From: Alphaproteobacteria bacterium
GTDB lineage: Bacteria; Pseudomonadota; Alphaproteobacteria; Rhodobacterales; Rhodobacteraceae
DNA length: 47,234 bases
Assembly (NCBI GenBank): GCA_016869835.1
Contig: VGDH01000008.1
Coordinates: 1 to 47,234 of the forward strand
Direction: 5' to 3'
A model generated the notes under the pieces. The model had not been told where the DNA came from. It made no database searches and worked only from the letters and a program-made list of their open reading frames with translations. Shown one piece after another: positions 17,039 to 29,814 of this stretch. Position 1 is the first letter of the stretch, and each line of letters starts with the position of its first letter. The position numbers and the translations under genes are program-made.

Positions 17039-19627
17039 TCAGTAAAGCCCGCCCGAACTCAGCGTGCCGAAATCAGCCTTCTTTGGAACCGACTTTTGCT
17101 GCCCGTCAGAGGTGGTGACCGTATCGACAAGATCCGCCTCGGTTTCCCCGGCGGCAAAGAGCGGCAGGTTCGAACCCATGGCGAAGCCACCGTCAACAAG
17201 CGCTTCAAGCCCGAACACCACTTCTTCCCCCTCGCGGAAATACTCGGAAATCACGTTGGGGCCAGTTGCATCGGCAGGCAGTTTAGCCCCGGTGAACCGG
17301 TCGATCTTCTGGAAATACCCCCCCGGCGGCACGGCAAATTCGGTGCCGCCATAGGTCTTGACCGCCTCTTTCATGAATTCCTGAAAGATCGGAACACAAA
17401 GCGTGCCGCCATAGGCCCCCTCGCCCAAAGAGCGCGGCTGATCAAAGCCCATGTAGCAGCCCGCCACCACTTCGGAACTGTAGCCGATGAACCAGACATC
17501 CTTGGCATCATTGGTGGTGCCGGTCTTGCCCGCTACCGGCACCGGCAGCTTTACCCCGGTGCCCGATCCGCGGATCACCACGCCCTCCATCATCGAGGTG
17601 AGCTGGTAGGCTGTGATGGCATCCATTACACGCTGACGGTCGGACTTGATGGTCACCCCCTGGCCTTTGGGCAGGTTCGGCAAAGTACAATCGAGACACT
17701 GGCGCTGATCGTGGCGATAGATCGTCTTGCCAAAGCGGTCCTGCACGCGGTCCACCAGTGTCGGCTCCACCCGCTCGCCGCCGTTGGCGAACATGGCATA
17801 GGCCGCCACCATCTTGAACAGGGTCGATTCCTGTGCGCCAAGCGCATTGGCCAAGAACGGGTTCATATTGGTATAGACACCGAATTTCTCGGCATAGCTC
17901 GCCACCAGATCCATACCGATCTCTTGGCCGATCCGGATCGTCATCAGGTTCCGGCTTTGCTCGATCCCGGTGCGCAGGGGGGTGGGGCCATAGAACTTGT
18001 TCGAGGCGTTCTTCGGCGTCCACAGCCCTTCGGGCGTTTCGATCTCGATCGGCGCGTCGACAACGATGGTGGCGGGGGTAAAGCCCGAATCAAGCGCTGC
18101 GGCATAGACAAAGGGCTTGAAGCTTGACCCCGGCTGCCGCGTCGCCTGCGTCGCCCGGTTGAACACCGAGGCCTGATAGCTGAAGCCCCCCTGCAAGGCG
18201 ATGACGCGGCCGGTCTCGACGTCCATCGCCATCAACCCGCCCTGCACCTCGGGCACCTGCCGCAAGGACCAGCGCTGGAAACTGCCGTCCTCATCGTTGG
18301 TGACAGCGCGCACCATGACCACGTCCCCGACCGAGACGAGATCCCCCGGCACGCGGGCTTTCTTGCCCAGCTTGCCATCCTCCAGCCGCTTGCGTGCCCA
18401 GGTGACATCTTCGGCCGGGATGATGGGCTCATGGCCGCCCAGATCGCCCTCCATGCCAAAGCGGGCAAAATCCTCGCCCAGCTCAAGAATGACCGCGGCA
18501 TGCCACCCTTCGACATCGCGGGGCAATTCGGCCACATCGGCCAAGGCCGCGCGCCAATCCGCCTCGGACCCCAGTTTCTCGATGGCAATCGTCTTGCCCG
18601 TGCCGCGCCAAACCCCTTGACCCCGGTCGTATTTCTCAAGGCCCCGGCGCAAGGCCCGCGCCGCGACCGCCTGCAACTCGGGTTCGACAGTGGCGCGGAT
18701 CGACAGACCGCCGCCAAAGAATTCCCGCTCGCCAAAGGTGCCCGACAGCTGACGCCGGATCTCGTCGGAGAAATAGCTGCGCGGCGGCAGCGCTTCGCGG
18801 AAGGCCGGATAATCGCCGTTCTGCACCGATTTCAGCGGCTGTTCGCGCTCGCTGAGATAGGCCGCCTCGGTGATATATGCGTTCTGCCACATCTCGCGCA
18901 GCACATAGTTGCGCCGCTCCAGAAGCCGGTCCTTGCCGCGCACCGGATGAAATTCGCCCGGCGCCTTCGGCAAGGCGGCCAGCATGGCCGCCTCATGTGG
19001 CGCCAACGCGCTCAGTGGCTTGTTGAAATAGGTCTGGGCCGCCGCCGCCACGCCATAGCTGTTCTGGCCCAGGAAAATCTCGTTGAGATACAGCTCAAGG
19101 ATCTTGTCCTTCGACAGGGTCTCTTCCAGCCGGGTGGCCAGGATGATTTCCTTGATCTTGCGCTCAACACTGCGCGAGCCATCCAGCAGGAAGTTCTTCA
19201 TCACCTGCTGCGTAATCGTCGAGGCCCCGCGCAGATTTGCGCCCCGGCTGACCACCGCATCGCGGAAGGCCGAGATCATGCCCGTCACGTCATAGCCCTT
19301 GTGGGTGTAGAAATGCTTGTCCTCAGCCGACACAAAGGCCTGTTTCACCAGCTCGGGAATATCCTCGGACGGCACGAACAACCGCCGCTCTTGGGCGAAT
19401 TCGTCAATGATCTTGCCTTCCCCCGAATAGATCCGGCTGATCGTCGGCGGGGTGTATTGGGCAAGGCTTTCGTGGCTCGGCAGGTCAGAGGAATAGATAT
19501 AGAAAATGCCGCCGATCGACAGGGCCCCGAAGAGAAGCCCCATGGTCAGCATGGTAAACAAAGCCCCGAAGAACGAGCCGATGAACCTGATCACGCCGGC
19601 AATCCCCACCGCAACGACATTAGCCAA
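17039..19627 (-). CDS. mrcA: Penicillin-binding protein 1A (bifunctional glycosyltransferase/transpeptidase)
   Basis: An 862-residue class A PBP that polymerises and cross-links peptidoglycan. An N-terminal membrane anchor (about residues 12-46) precedes a GT51 domain with catalytic E102 in SAEDKHFYTHKG and the GASTITQQVMKNF motif, then an OB-like insertion and a transpeptidase domain with S501-S-F-K504 (SxxK), SRN in IEQSRNLMT, and K701-T-G in GKTGTTNDAKDVWF. All catalytic residues are present. The start is TTG at 19627 with GAGGGCG five bases upstream; no suitable ATG lies before the anchor. It follows the amidase gene after 71 bases on the same strand, a cell-wall gene pair. Confidence 0.96.
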   Translation of the reverse strand: MANVVAVGIAGVIRFIGSFFGALFTMLTMGLLFGALSIGGIFYIYSSDLPSHESLAQYTPPTISRIYSGEGKIIDEFAQERRLFVPSEDIPELVKQAFVSAEDKHFYTHKGYDVTGMISAFRDAVVSRGANLRGASTITQQVMKNFLLDGSRSVERKIKEIILATRLEETLSKDKILELYLNEIFLGQNSYGVAAAAQTYFNKPLSALAPHEAAMLAALPKAPGEFHPVRGKDRLLERRNYVLREMWQNAYITEAAYLSEREQPLKSVQNGDYPAFREALPPRSYFSDEIRRQLSGTFGEREFFGGGLSIRATVEPELQAVAARALRRGLEKYDRGQGVWRGTGKTIAIEKLGSEADWRAALADVAELPRDVEGWHAAVILELGEDFARFGMEGDLGGHEPIIPAEDVTWARKRLEDGKLGKKARVPGDLVSVGDVVMVRAVTNDEDGSFQRWSLRQVPEVQGGLMAMDVETGRVIALQGGFSYQASVFNRATQATRQPGSSFKPFVYAAALDSGFTPATIVVDAPIEIETPEGLWTPKNASNKFYGPTPLRTGIEQSRNLMTIRIGQEIGMDLVASYAEKFGVYTNMNPFLANALGAQESTLFKMVAAYAMFANGGERVEPTLVDRVQDRFGKTIYRHDQRQCLDCTLPNLPKGQGVTIKSDRQRVMDAITAYQLTSMMEGVVIRGSGTGVKLPVPVAGKTGTTNDAKDVWFIGYSSEVVAGCYMGFDQPRSLGEGAYGGTLCVPIFQEFMKEAVKTYGGTEFAVPPGGYFQKIDRFTGAKLPADATGPNVISEYFREGEEVVFGLEALVDGGFAMGSNLPLFAAGETEADLVDTVTTSDGQQKSVPKKADFGTLSSGGLY

Positions 19628-19698
19628 TTTCGCCCTCTATAGGCGCGGCGCGGCCAAAGGTCAAAACACGATCCAGGGTAAGGACCAGCCATCCGCAG

Positions 19699-20907
19699 TC
19701 AATCGCCGAGGGCCGGCAGGCGGCGGATCGTAGCCTCGGCTTCGGCCCATGTGACAATCCCCTGGCGCAGCGCCTCGGCCATGCAGGCACGCCACGCTGG
19801 GTCTTGCAGCCGGTCTAGATCGGCCGCCGAGGATATGAAGCCAAGTTCAATCAGCAAGGAAGGAATGTCGGGTGATTTCAACACCGAAAACCCGGCCTTC
19901 TGATGCGGCCTGCGGTGCATCTTCAGACCCGCCCCCGAAATCGCGGTCTGAAGCGCCTCGGCCACCCGTTCAATCTTTGGGCCGGTCTCGGCGCGCGCCA
20001 TATCCATGAGAACCGTCGCCACCATGTCATCCTGCGCTGTCAGATCCACCCCGGCCAGAAGATCATCGCGCTCATGGCGTTCGGCCATTGCGGCGGAGGC
20101 CGCGTCGCTTGCTTCATCGGACAGCGAATACAGCGTCACGCCCACTGCGTCGCCCTCGCTTAGCGCGTCAGCATGAAGCGACAGGAACAGATCGGCCTCG
20201 GCCGCCCGCGCGATGGAAATCCGCGTCTCCAAAGGCACGAAATGGTCACTGTCCCGGGTCATGACCACCTGAAACCGGCCGTCGCGCAGCAAAAGCTCCT
20301 TGAACTCACGGGCGAATTGCAAAACCAGATCGGCCTCGGTCACCCCATCGCGCTCGGCCCCCGGATCAATGCCGCCATGGCCCGGATCCAACACAACGAT
20401 CCAGCGGCCCGGGATGCGTTCAGGGGGCTTGGCCAGATCGGTGACCGTCGGCATCCCCCAGCCCGGCAATTCAGGCTGGGCCGCCGCCGCCGCAAAAGCC
20501 TCGGGCGAGGCGTGATCGAGCCGCAACAGCAACTGCGTGTCATTGGCCGTCGACATCTCGGCCAGCGACAGCGCCATAGGGCCCGAAAGATCCAGCACCA
20601 GCCGCGACCAGCCGGGCCGGAACACCCCCGCCCTGAGCCCGGTCACATGGGCCGACCCCTGCAAGACAGTCTCGACCCCGGTCCAGTCCACCTCGCGCAC
20701 ATCCAAAACCATGCGCGGCGGATCGGCCCGAAACCGCACCCGCCACGGCACCGGCTGCGACAGGGAAAAGCGCACCTCAACCCCCTGACCGGCGTCGCGG
20801 ATGAAGGACTGCGCAGGTTCAAGCCGTGCCAGCGCCGACAGGTCTTGCGCCCGCGCCGCAAAGGGCAGGCACAAGACCACCATCAAAACCGCCACCAGCC
20901 ATTTCAT
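19699..20907 (-). CDS. amiC: N-acetylmuramoyl-L-alanine amidase, AmiC-like
   Basis: A 402-residue periplasmic amidase that cuts the lactyl-peptide bond of peptidoglycan during cell separation. A signal peptide (1-20, cleavage after ARA) is followed by an AMIN-type domain (about 25-130) and an Amidase_3 domain (about 168-395). Zinc ligands H177 (DPGHGG), E191 (VTEAD) and H245 (SLHAD) and a catalytic Glu in LLIELGFIS are visible. The ATG at 20907 gives a clean signal peptide; a TTG at 20943 would add 12 unlikely residues. In the family the AMIN domain targets the septum or Tol-Pal zone. It lies between the aminotransferase and PBP1A on the same strand. Confidence 0.93.
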   Translation of the reverse strand: MKWLVAVLMVVLCLPFAARAQDLSALARLEPAQSFIRDAGQGVEVRFSLSQPVPWRVRFRADPPRMVLDVREVDWTGVETVLQGSAHVTGLRAGVFRPGWSRLVLDLSGPMALSLAEMSTANDTQLLLRLDHASPEAFAAAAAQPELPGWGMPTVTDLAKPPERIPGRWIVVLDPGHGGIDPGAERDGVTEADLVLQFAREFKELLLRDGRFQVVMTRDSDHFVPLETRISIARAAEADLFLSLHADALSEGDAVGVTLYSLSDEASDAASAAMAERHERDDLLAGVDLTAQDDMVATVLMDMARAETGPKIERVAEALQTAISGAGLKMHRRPHQKAGFSVLKSPDIPSLLIELGFISSAADLDRLQDPAWRACMAEALRQGIVTWAEAEATIRRLPALGD

Positions 20908-20944
20908 CTTGGCATAAATACCCAAAAACCGACCTTTCGGCAAA

Positions 20945-22084
20945 TCACCGCCCTGTCATGAACTGACGCAACCGCTCCAGCCCTTCGGCAATGTCGGCCG
21001 TGGCGCGCGCATAGGAAAATCGCAAGGTCTGTGCCCCCCGCACCGGATCAAAGTCCAGCCCCGGCGTCACCGCAACCTCTGCCCCGTGCAGGATGTCGCG
21101 CGCAAGCTGCAGGCTGTCGTCGGTCAGGCCCGACACATCGGCATAGATATAGAACGCCCCATCCGGCGGCGCGATGCGGCTGAACCCGGCCTTGGGCAGC
21201 CCATCCAGCATCAGGCGGCGGTTTGCGGCATAGACGGCGCGATTGGCCTCCAGCTCGTCGATGCAGTCCAGCGCCGCAAGGGCCGCGACTTGGGACACAT
21301 GCGGCGGGCAGATGAACATGTTCTGCGCCAGCCGCTCAACCGTGCGAATATGATCCTCGGGCACCACCATCCAGCCCAGCCGCCAGCCGGTCATGCTGAA
21401 ATACTTGGAAAAACTGTTGATGACATAGGCCTCGTCGCTGATCTCCAGCGCCGACACCGCGCGGTCGCCGTAATGCAGCCCGTGATAGATCTCGTCCGAG
21501 ACAAACGCGATCCCGCGTGCGGCGCAGTGATCCATCAACGCCTTAAGCGCCCGTTGCGACAGCATGGTTCCCGAAGGATTGCCAGGCGAGGCGACGATCA
21601 GCCCCTGCATCTCGACCCCTGCCAGATCTTCCGGCACCGGTTGCAGCCGGTTTTCGTCCCGCGTCGGGATGCCGACCGGCGTCAGGCTTAGCGCGCGGAG
21701 GATCTGGCGATAGCTTGGATAGCCAGGCTCACCCAGGGCCACCCGGTCGCCTGCATCAAACAGCGCCGAGAAGGCCAGGAGAAAGGCCGAAGAGGACCCG
21801 GCGGTCACGATCACCCGGTCGGGGTTGAGATCAACGCCATACCAGCGCCGGTAAAGCTCCGCGATGCCGCACCGCAACTCGGGCAGGCCAAGCGCAACGG
21901 TATAGCCAAGCGGCTGATCTAGCGCAGCCGCCACCGCTTGCCGCGCGGCCAAGGGCGCAGGCGTGCCGGGCTGGCCCACCTCCATGTGGATGATGTGCCG
22001 CCCCGCCGCCTCAAGGCTGCGGGCCTCTTCCATCACATCCATCACAATAAAGGGATCAACCTGCCCGCGTCTTGATCTTTTCAT
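20945..22084 (-). CDS. Pyridoxal-phosphate-dependent aminotransferase, class I/II
   Basis: A 379-residue fold-type I aminotransferase. The PLP lysine is in NSFSKYFSMTGWRLGW, with the phosphate-binding arginine two residues after the G of TGW, the cofactor-contacting SDEIYHGLHYG, the substrate-side SPGNPSGTM, and the C-terminal RFSYARA arginine. The substrate cannot be told; aspartate, aromatic or branched-chain amino acids are all possible. The ATG at 22084 follows AGGGGCCGGG; the longer upstream frame has no family similarity. It is divergent from a DsbA-like gene, 115 bases away. Confidence 0.92.
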   Translation of the reverse strand: MKRSRRGQVDPFIVMDVMEEARSLEAAGRHIIHMEVGQPGTPAPLAARQAVAAALDQPLGYTVALGLPELRCGIAELYRRWYGVDLNPDRVIVTAGSSSAFLLAFSALFDAGDRVALGEPGYPSYRQILRALSLTPVGIPTRDENRLQPVPEDLAGVEMQGLIVASPGNPSGTMLSQRALKALMDHCAARGIAFVSDEIYHGLHYGDRAVSALEISDEAYVINSFSKYFSMTGWRLGWMVVPEDHIRTVERLAQNMFICPPHVSQVAALAALDCIDELEANRAVYAANRRLMLDGLPKAGFSRIAPPDGAFYIYADVSGLTDDSLQLARDILHGAEVAVTPGLDFDPVRGAQTLRFSYARATADIAEGLERLRQFMTGR

Positions 22085-22199
22085 GCCCGGCCCCTTAAGC
22101 TTTTGGCCATAGACCCCATGGCGGGTTGCATGGTCAAGCCCGCTCTCTGCACCGACCCGGCTCAACAGATCCGGGCCTGCCCCAGCCGAAGGAATCCTC

Positions 22200-22940
22200 A
22201 TGTCCCGCCTTGCCCTTGCCCTCTCTGCCTGCCTTCTGGGCACCACCGCCCTTGCCGGGGGGCTTGGCGAGATGACCGACGCTGAGCGCGAAGCCTTCCG
22301 GGCCGAGGTGCGGGCCTATCTGTTGGAGAACCCCGAGGTTCTGGTCGAGGCGATGGATATCTTGCAGGCGCAAGAAGAACAGGCCGCCGCCAATCGCGAC
22401 CTTGAGATGCTGGCAGCCAACAAGGACGCGATCTTCAACGATCCCGCCTCTTGGGTGGGCGGCAATCCTGAAGGCGATATCACGCTGGTGGAATTCGTTG
22501 ATTACCGCTGCGGATATTGCAAGAAAGCCCATGACGAGGTGGCCGAACTGGTGGCATCCGACGGCAACATCCGCTTTGTGCTGAAGGAATTTCCGATACT
22601 TGGCGAAGACTCGCTCAAAGCCTCGCAATTCGCCATTTCTGTGCTGCAGCTTCACGGGCCTGATGCCTACAAGTCGGTGCATGACGCGCTGATCGCCCTG
22701 CGCGGCAATCCGGATGAGGCGACCCTGTCGTCGATGGCAGCGGATCTTGGCCTGGATCCCGCCCCGATCCTCGCCCGCATGTCGACGCCCGAGGTGATGA
22801 CCGTGATCGAGGCCAACCACGCGCTGGCCAGCACGATGGAGATCCAAGGCACACCCACCTTCGTGATCGACAACACGATGGTGCGGGGATATGTGCCGCT
22901 TGACGGGATGCGCCAGATCGTTGCCGGGCAGCGCGGCTAA
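22200..22940 (+). CDS. DsbA family thiol:disulfide oxidoreductase
   Basis: A 246-residue periplasmic protein with a signal peptide (1-19, ending TALAG). A short helical N-terminal region (residues 25-75) resembles the Com1/ScsC-type oligomerisation segment. A thioredoxin/DsbA domain with active site C104-G-Y-C107 and cis-proline loop QGTPTF near residue 220 follows. It would introduce or isomerise disulfides in exported proteins. The partner membrane oxidase is not in the window. Its 3' end faces mfd, 26 bases away. Confidence 0.92.
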   Translation: MSRLALALSACLLGTTALAGGLGEMTDAEREAFRAEVRAYLLENPEVLVEAMDILQAQEEQAAANRDLEMLAANKDAIFNDPASWVGGNPEGDITLVEFVDYRCGYCKKAHDEVAELVASDGNIRFVLKEFPILGEDSLKASQFAISVLQLHGPDAYKSVHDALIALRGNPDEATLSSMAADLGLDPAPILARMSTPEVMTVIEANHALASTMEIQGTPTFVIDNTMVRGYVPLDGMRQIVAGQRG

Positions 22941-22966
22941 ATATTTGGTATATCTTGGTTTTCGGA

Positions 22967-26416
<3,450 letters not shown>

Positions 26417-26419
26417 GGC

Positions 26420-26944
26420 TTACCCCAGAACCCCGATGTGCATGTTCTGATACATGCCGAAAAGCGAGGTAACAAAGATCGACACCATGCCCAGGACCTG
26501 CGTCGAAAGCCGGTGGCGGTGCAGCCTGCGATGCAGGGCCTCGCCCTGCCCCTCGCCCGCATCGATCACCAAGGAGGTGCGCAGCGTCAGCGCCATCAGG
26601 ATCGAGAAGGGAAAGAACAGAAACAGCACCGCCTGCGCGAATTCGATGTCATAGACAAAGGCCAGAAGGATCAGCATCGTCAGGGTAAAGGCCCAGAACG
26701 CCACCAGCCATGAGCCTGCGGCGCGCACGATATACAGCATCCGCCCCGAATTGATCCGCACCATGGTTTCCAGATCGTCCTGCGCCTGCCCGCCCTGCCG
26801 TTCGGCCCGGCTGATCATGTCAAAGGGCACGCCCAGAACCCAGTGGCTTGCCGTTGACCACAGGACCGCCAGCACGATCCAGTACCACAGGTTCGAAAAA
26901 GACCGCATGTCGATCAGTTCGAAAATGACGTTGTACCAGTCCAC
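26420..26944 (-). CDS. Small membrane protein upstream of mfd (often annotated as SufBCD-complex component)
   Basis: A protein of about 174 residues with four predicted transmembrane segments: NLWYWIVLAVLWSTASHWVL, AGSWLVAFWAFTLTMLILLA, FAQAVLFLFFPFSILMALTL and a final one in LGMVSIFVTSLFGMYQNM. From memory, homologues next to mfd in Rhodobacterales are labelled 'component of SufBCD complex', but I know of no biochemical support and no suf genes are in the window. The start is taken as GTG at 26944 (opening VDWYNVIFELIDMRSFSN); an ATG at 26911 is an alternative. The stop lies three bases before the mfd ATG. Confidence 0.7.
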   Translation of the reverse strand: MDWYNVIFELIDMRSFSNLWYWIVLAVLWSTASHWVLGVPFDMISRAERQGGQAQDDLETMVRINSGRMLYIVRAAGSWLVAFWAFTLTMLILLAFVYDIEFAQAVLFLFFPFSILMALTLRTSLVIDAGEGQGEALHRRLHRHRLSTQVLGMVSIFVTSLFGMYQNMHIGVLG

Positions 26945-26975
26945 CGAAGCTCTGCCCGTCTGCAAACCGCGTTGA

Positions 26976-28073
<1,098 letters not shown>

Positions 28074-28118
28074 CCCCACCGGCAAGAAGCCGCGAAGGCC
28101 GAACTGCACAGGTGACAG

Positions 28119-28134
28119 GCGGGCCTTTGCCCGC
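28119..28134 (+). terminator. Hairpin after hemB
   Basis: A perfect 6-bp stem GCGGGC/GCCCGC with a CTTT loop lies 45 bases after the hemB stop. No T tract follows, so intrinsic termination is uncertain. Confidence 0.35.
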
Positions 28135-28189
28135 TAAACTGCGGCCAAAAGGGGGAAAACACCCCGACGAACGAGGCGGAGCACAGAAC

Positions 28190-28756
28190 ATGACCCAAGT
28201 TTCACGACGGACAATCCTTGCCATTGGCGGTGCCAGCGTTCTGGCGGCCTGTAACGGGGCGATCATGGGCAACGGCGTTGGCTCAAATGGGGCGGCGCAG
28301 ATTGATGCCCGGGTTCAGGCCACCAAATCCTATCTGTTCCAGACCTATCCCGGCACCCGCGACCTGGAACAAAAGGCGATGGGCGTCCTTTACATGCCCC
28401 TGGTCACCGAGGCGGGCTTTGGCATCGGCGGCAGCTATGGCCGCGGCGCCCTGCAGGTGCGCGGCGCGACGGTGGATTACTATGCCGCCACACGCGCCAG
28501 CATCGGCCTGCAGATCGGCGCGCAGCAATACGCCCATGCGCTGTTTTTCATGACCGATGCCGCGCTTCAGGATTTCCGCCGCTCCAGCGGTTGGGCGGCT
28601 TCGGCCGATATCCGCTATGCCACACCGCAGGAAGGCGCCTCGATCGGCAAGGAAACCACCGAGATTGATCCAGTGGTCGGGCTGATCTTCGGCCAGCAGG
28701 GGCTGATCGCCGGGGCGTCCCTAGCGGGCGTCAAATACAGCCGGATCATTCCGTAA
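28190..28756 (+). CDS. SYLF/YSC84-domain lipoprotein, probably Tat-exported
   Basis: A 188-residue protein with a twin-arginine-like leader (SRRTILAIGGASVLAAC) ending in a lipobox with C21, so a lipid-anchored periplasmic protein is expected. The rest matches the YSC84/SYLF lipid-binding domain, with TYPGTRDLEQKAMGVLYMPL, GGSYGRGALQVRGATVDYY and a C-terminal EIDPVVGLIFGQQGLIAGAS. SYLF domains bind phosphoinositides in eukaryotes; the bacterial role is unknown. The ATG follows GAGGCGGA. A separate unit from hemB is likely, given the hairpin between them. Confidence 0.85.
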   Translation: MTQVSRRTILAIGGASVLAACNGAIMGNGVGSNGAAQIDARVQATKSYLFQTYPGTRDLEQKAMGVLYMPLVTEAGFGIGGSYGRGALQVRGATVDYYAATRASIGLQIGAQQYAHALFFMTDAALQDFRRSSGWAASADIRYATPQEGASIGKETTEIDPVVGLIFGQQGLIAGASLAGVKYSRIIP

Positions 28757-28835
28757 GGCATCCGGCACGGGACAGCGACGCGCCGGGCGAGCGAGCTGCC
28801 CCGGCTCATTCTATACGATTAGATCCAATGCCATG

Positions 28836-28856
28836 GGCTGCGGTCTTACCGCAGCC
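28836..28856 (-). repeat. 9-bp perfect hairpin spanning a stop codon
   Basis: GGCTGCGGT and ACCGCAGCC flank a 3-base loop. The TAA stop of the dehydrogenase gene (28846-28848) falls in the loop and right arm. It may protect or end the transcript; there is no T tract. Confidence 0.5.
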
Positions 28857-29709
28857 GCCGGATCAGGCTTGAAGTGTCGTTCCGGCCCCCGCCCATCAGC
28901 TGCACATCCTTGTAGAACTGGTCAACCAACGCGGTCACCGGCACAGCCGCGCCAATCTGATCGGCGGTGTCCAGACAGATCTTCAGATCCTTGCGCATCC
29001 AGTCCACCGCAAAGCCAAAGTCAAAGCGGTCCTCCAGCATGGTCTTGTGGCGGTTGACCATCTGCCAAGACCCGGCCGCGCCCTGAGAGATCACCTCAAC
29101 CACCGCCGCGCCATCAAGCCCCGCCTTTTGCCCAAAGGCCAGCGCCTCGGACAGGCCCTGCATCAGGCCCGCGATGCAGATCTGGTTCATCATCTTGGCC
29201 AGCTGCCCCGCCCCCGTCTCGCCCAGACGGCGGCAGATGCGCGCATAGGCGGCCATCACCGGCTCGGCCGCGTCATACTGCGCTTGCGACCCGCCGCACA
29301 TGATGGAAAGCGCGCCGTTCTCGGCCCCCACTTGTCCCCCTGACACCGGAGCGTCGACAAAGCCCAAACCTTGCCCCGCCGCCACTTCGGCCAATTCCCG
29401 CGTGACCTGGGCAGAGACGGTAGTGTGATCGACAAAGATCGCGTCCTTGGCCATGCCGAAAAAGGCCCCGTCAGGACCAAGACAGACCGACCGCAGATCA
29501 TCGTCGTTCCCGACGCAGGCCATGACGAAATCAGCCCCTGAAGCGGCGGCGTTCGGGGTGGCGGCCGAGGTGCCGCCATGCTGGGCAACCCAGGCGGCGG
29601 CCTTGGCCGGGCTGCGGTTATAGACCGTCACCTGATGCCCCTTGGCGGCCAGATGCCCCGCCATCGGATAGCCCATGACCCCAAGACCCAGAAACGCCAG
29701 TTTTGCCAT
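28846..29709 (-). CDS. NAD(P)-dependent beta-hydroxyacid dehydrogenase (3-hydroxyisobutyrate/tartronate semialdehyde type)
   Basis: A 287-residue dehydrogenase. It has the Rossmann motif GLGVMGYPMAGHL (8-20), NRSPAKA at the end of the second strand (Asn-Arg suggests NADP preference), the substrate loop DAPVSGG (119-125) and catalytic K172 in GAGQLAKMMNQ. These define the 3-hydroxyisobutyrate dehydrogenase/GlxR family; valine catabolism, glyoxylate metabolism or a 6-phosphogluconate-like step are all possible and no neighbour settles it. The final bases form a perfect hairpin across the stop. It is divergent from the acylase gene. Confidence 0.9.
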   Translation of the reverse strand: MAKLAFLGLGVMGYPMAGHLAAKGHQVTVYNRSPAKAAAWVAQHGGTSAATPNAAASGADFVMACVGNDDDLRSVCLGPDGAFFGMAKDAIFVDHTTVSAQVTRELAEVAAGQGLGFVDAPVSGGQVGAENGALSIMCGGSQAQYDAAEPVMAAYARICRRLGETGAGQLAKMMNQICIAGLMQGLSEALAFGQKAGLDGAAVVEVISQGAAGSWQMVNRHKTMLEDRFDFGFAVDWMRKDLKICLDTADQIGAAVPVTALVDQFYKDVQLMGGGRNDTSSLIRRLR

Positions 29710-29814
29710 TCGCTGCCCCCGAAAGATTGCCGTTCGCCTGCCGATGCACTAGGACTGCATCCGGCGGATGCCGTCAAGGACCGCCCCTCGGACCGCGCCC
29801 CAAGGATACCTGTG

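Noticed and set aside
18431-19642. 403-codon frame opposite PBP1A
   Set aside because: Antisense shadow; PBP1A catalytic residues are all in the minus-strand frame.
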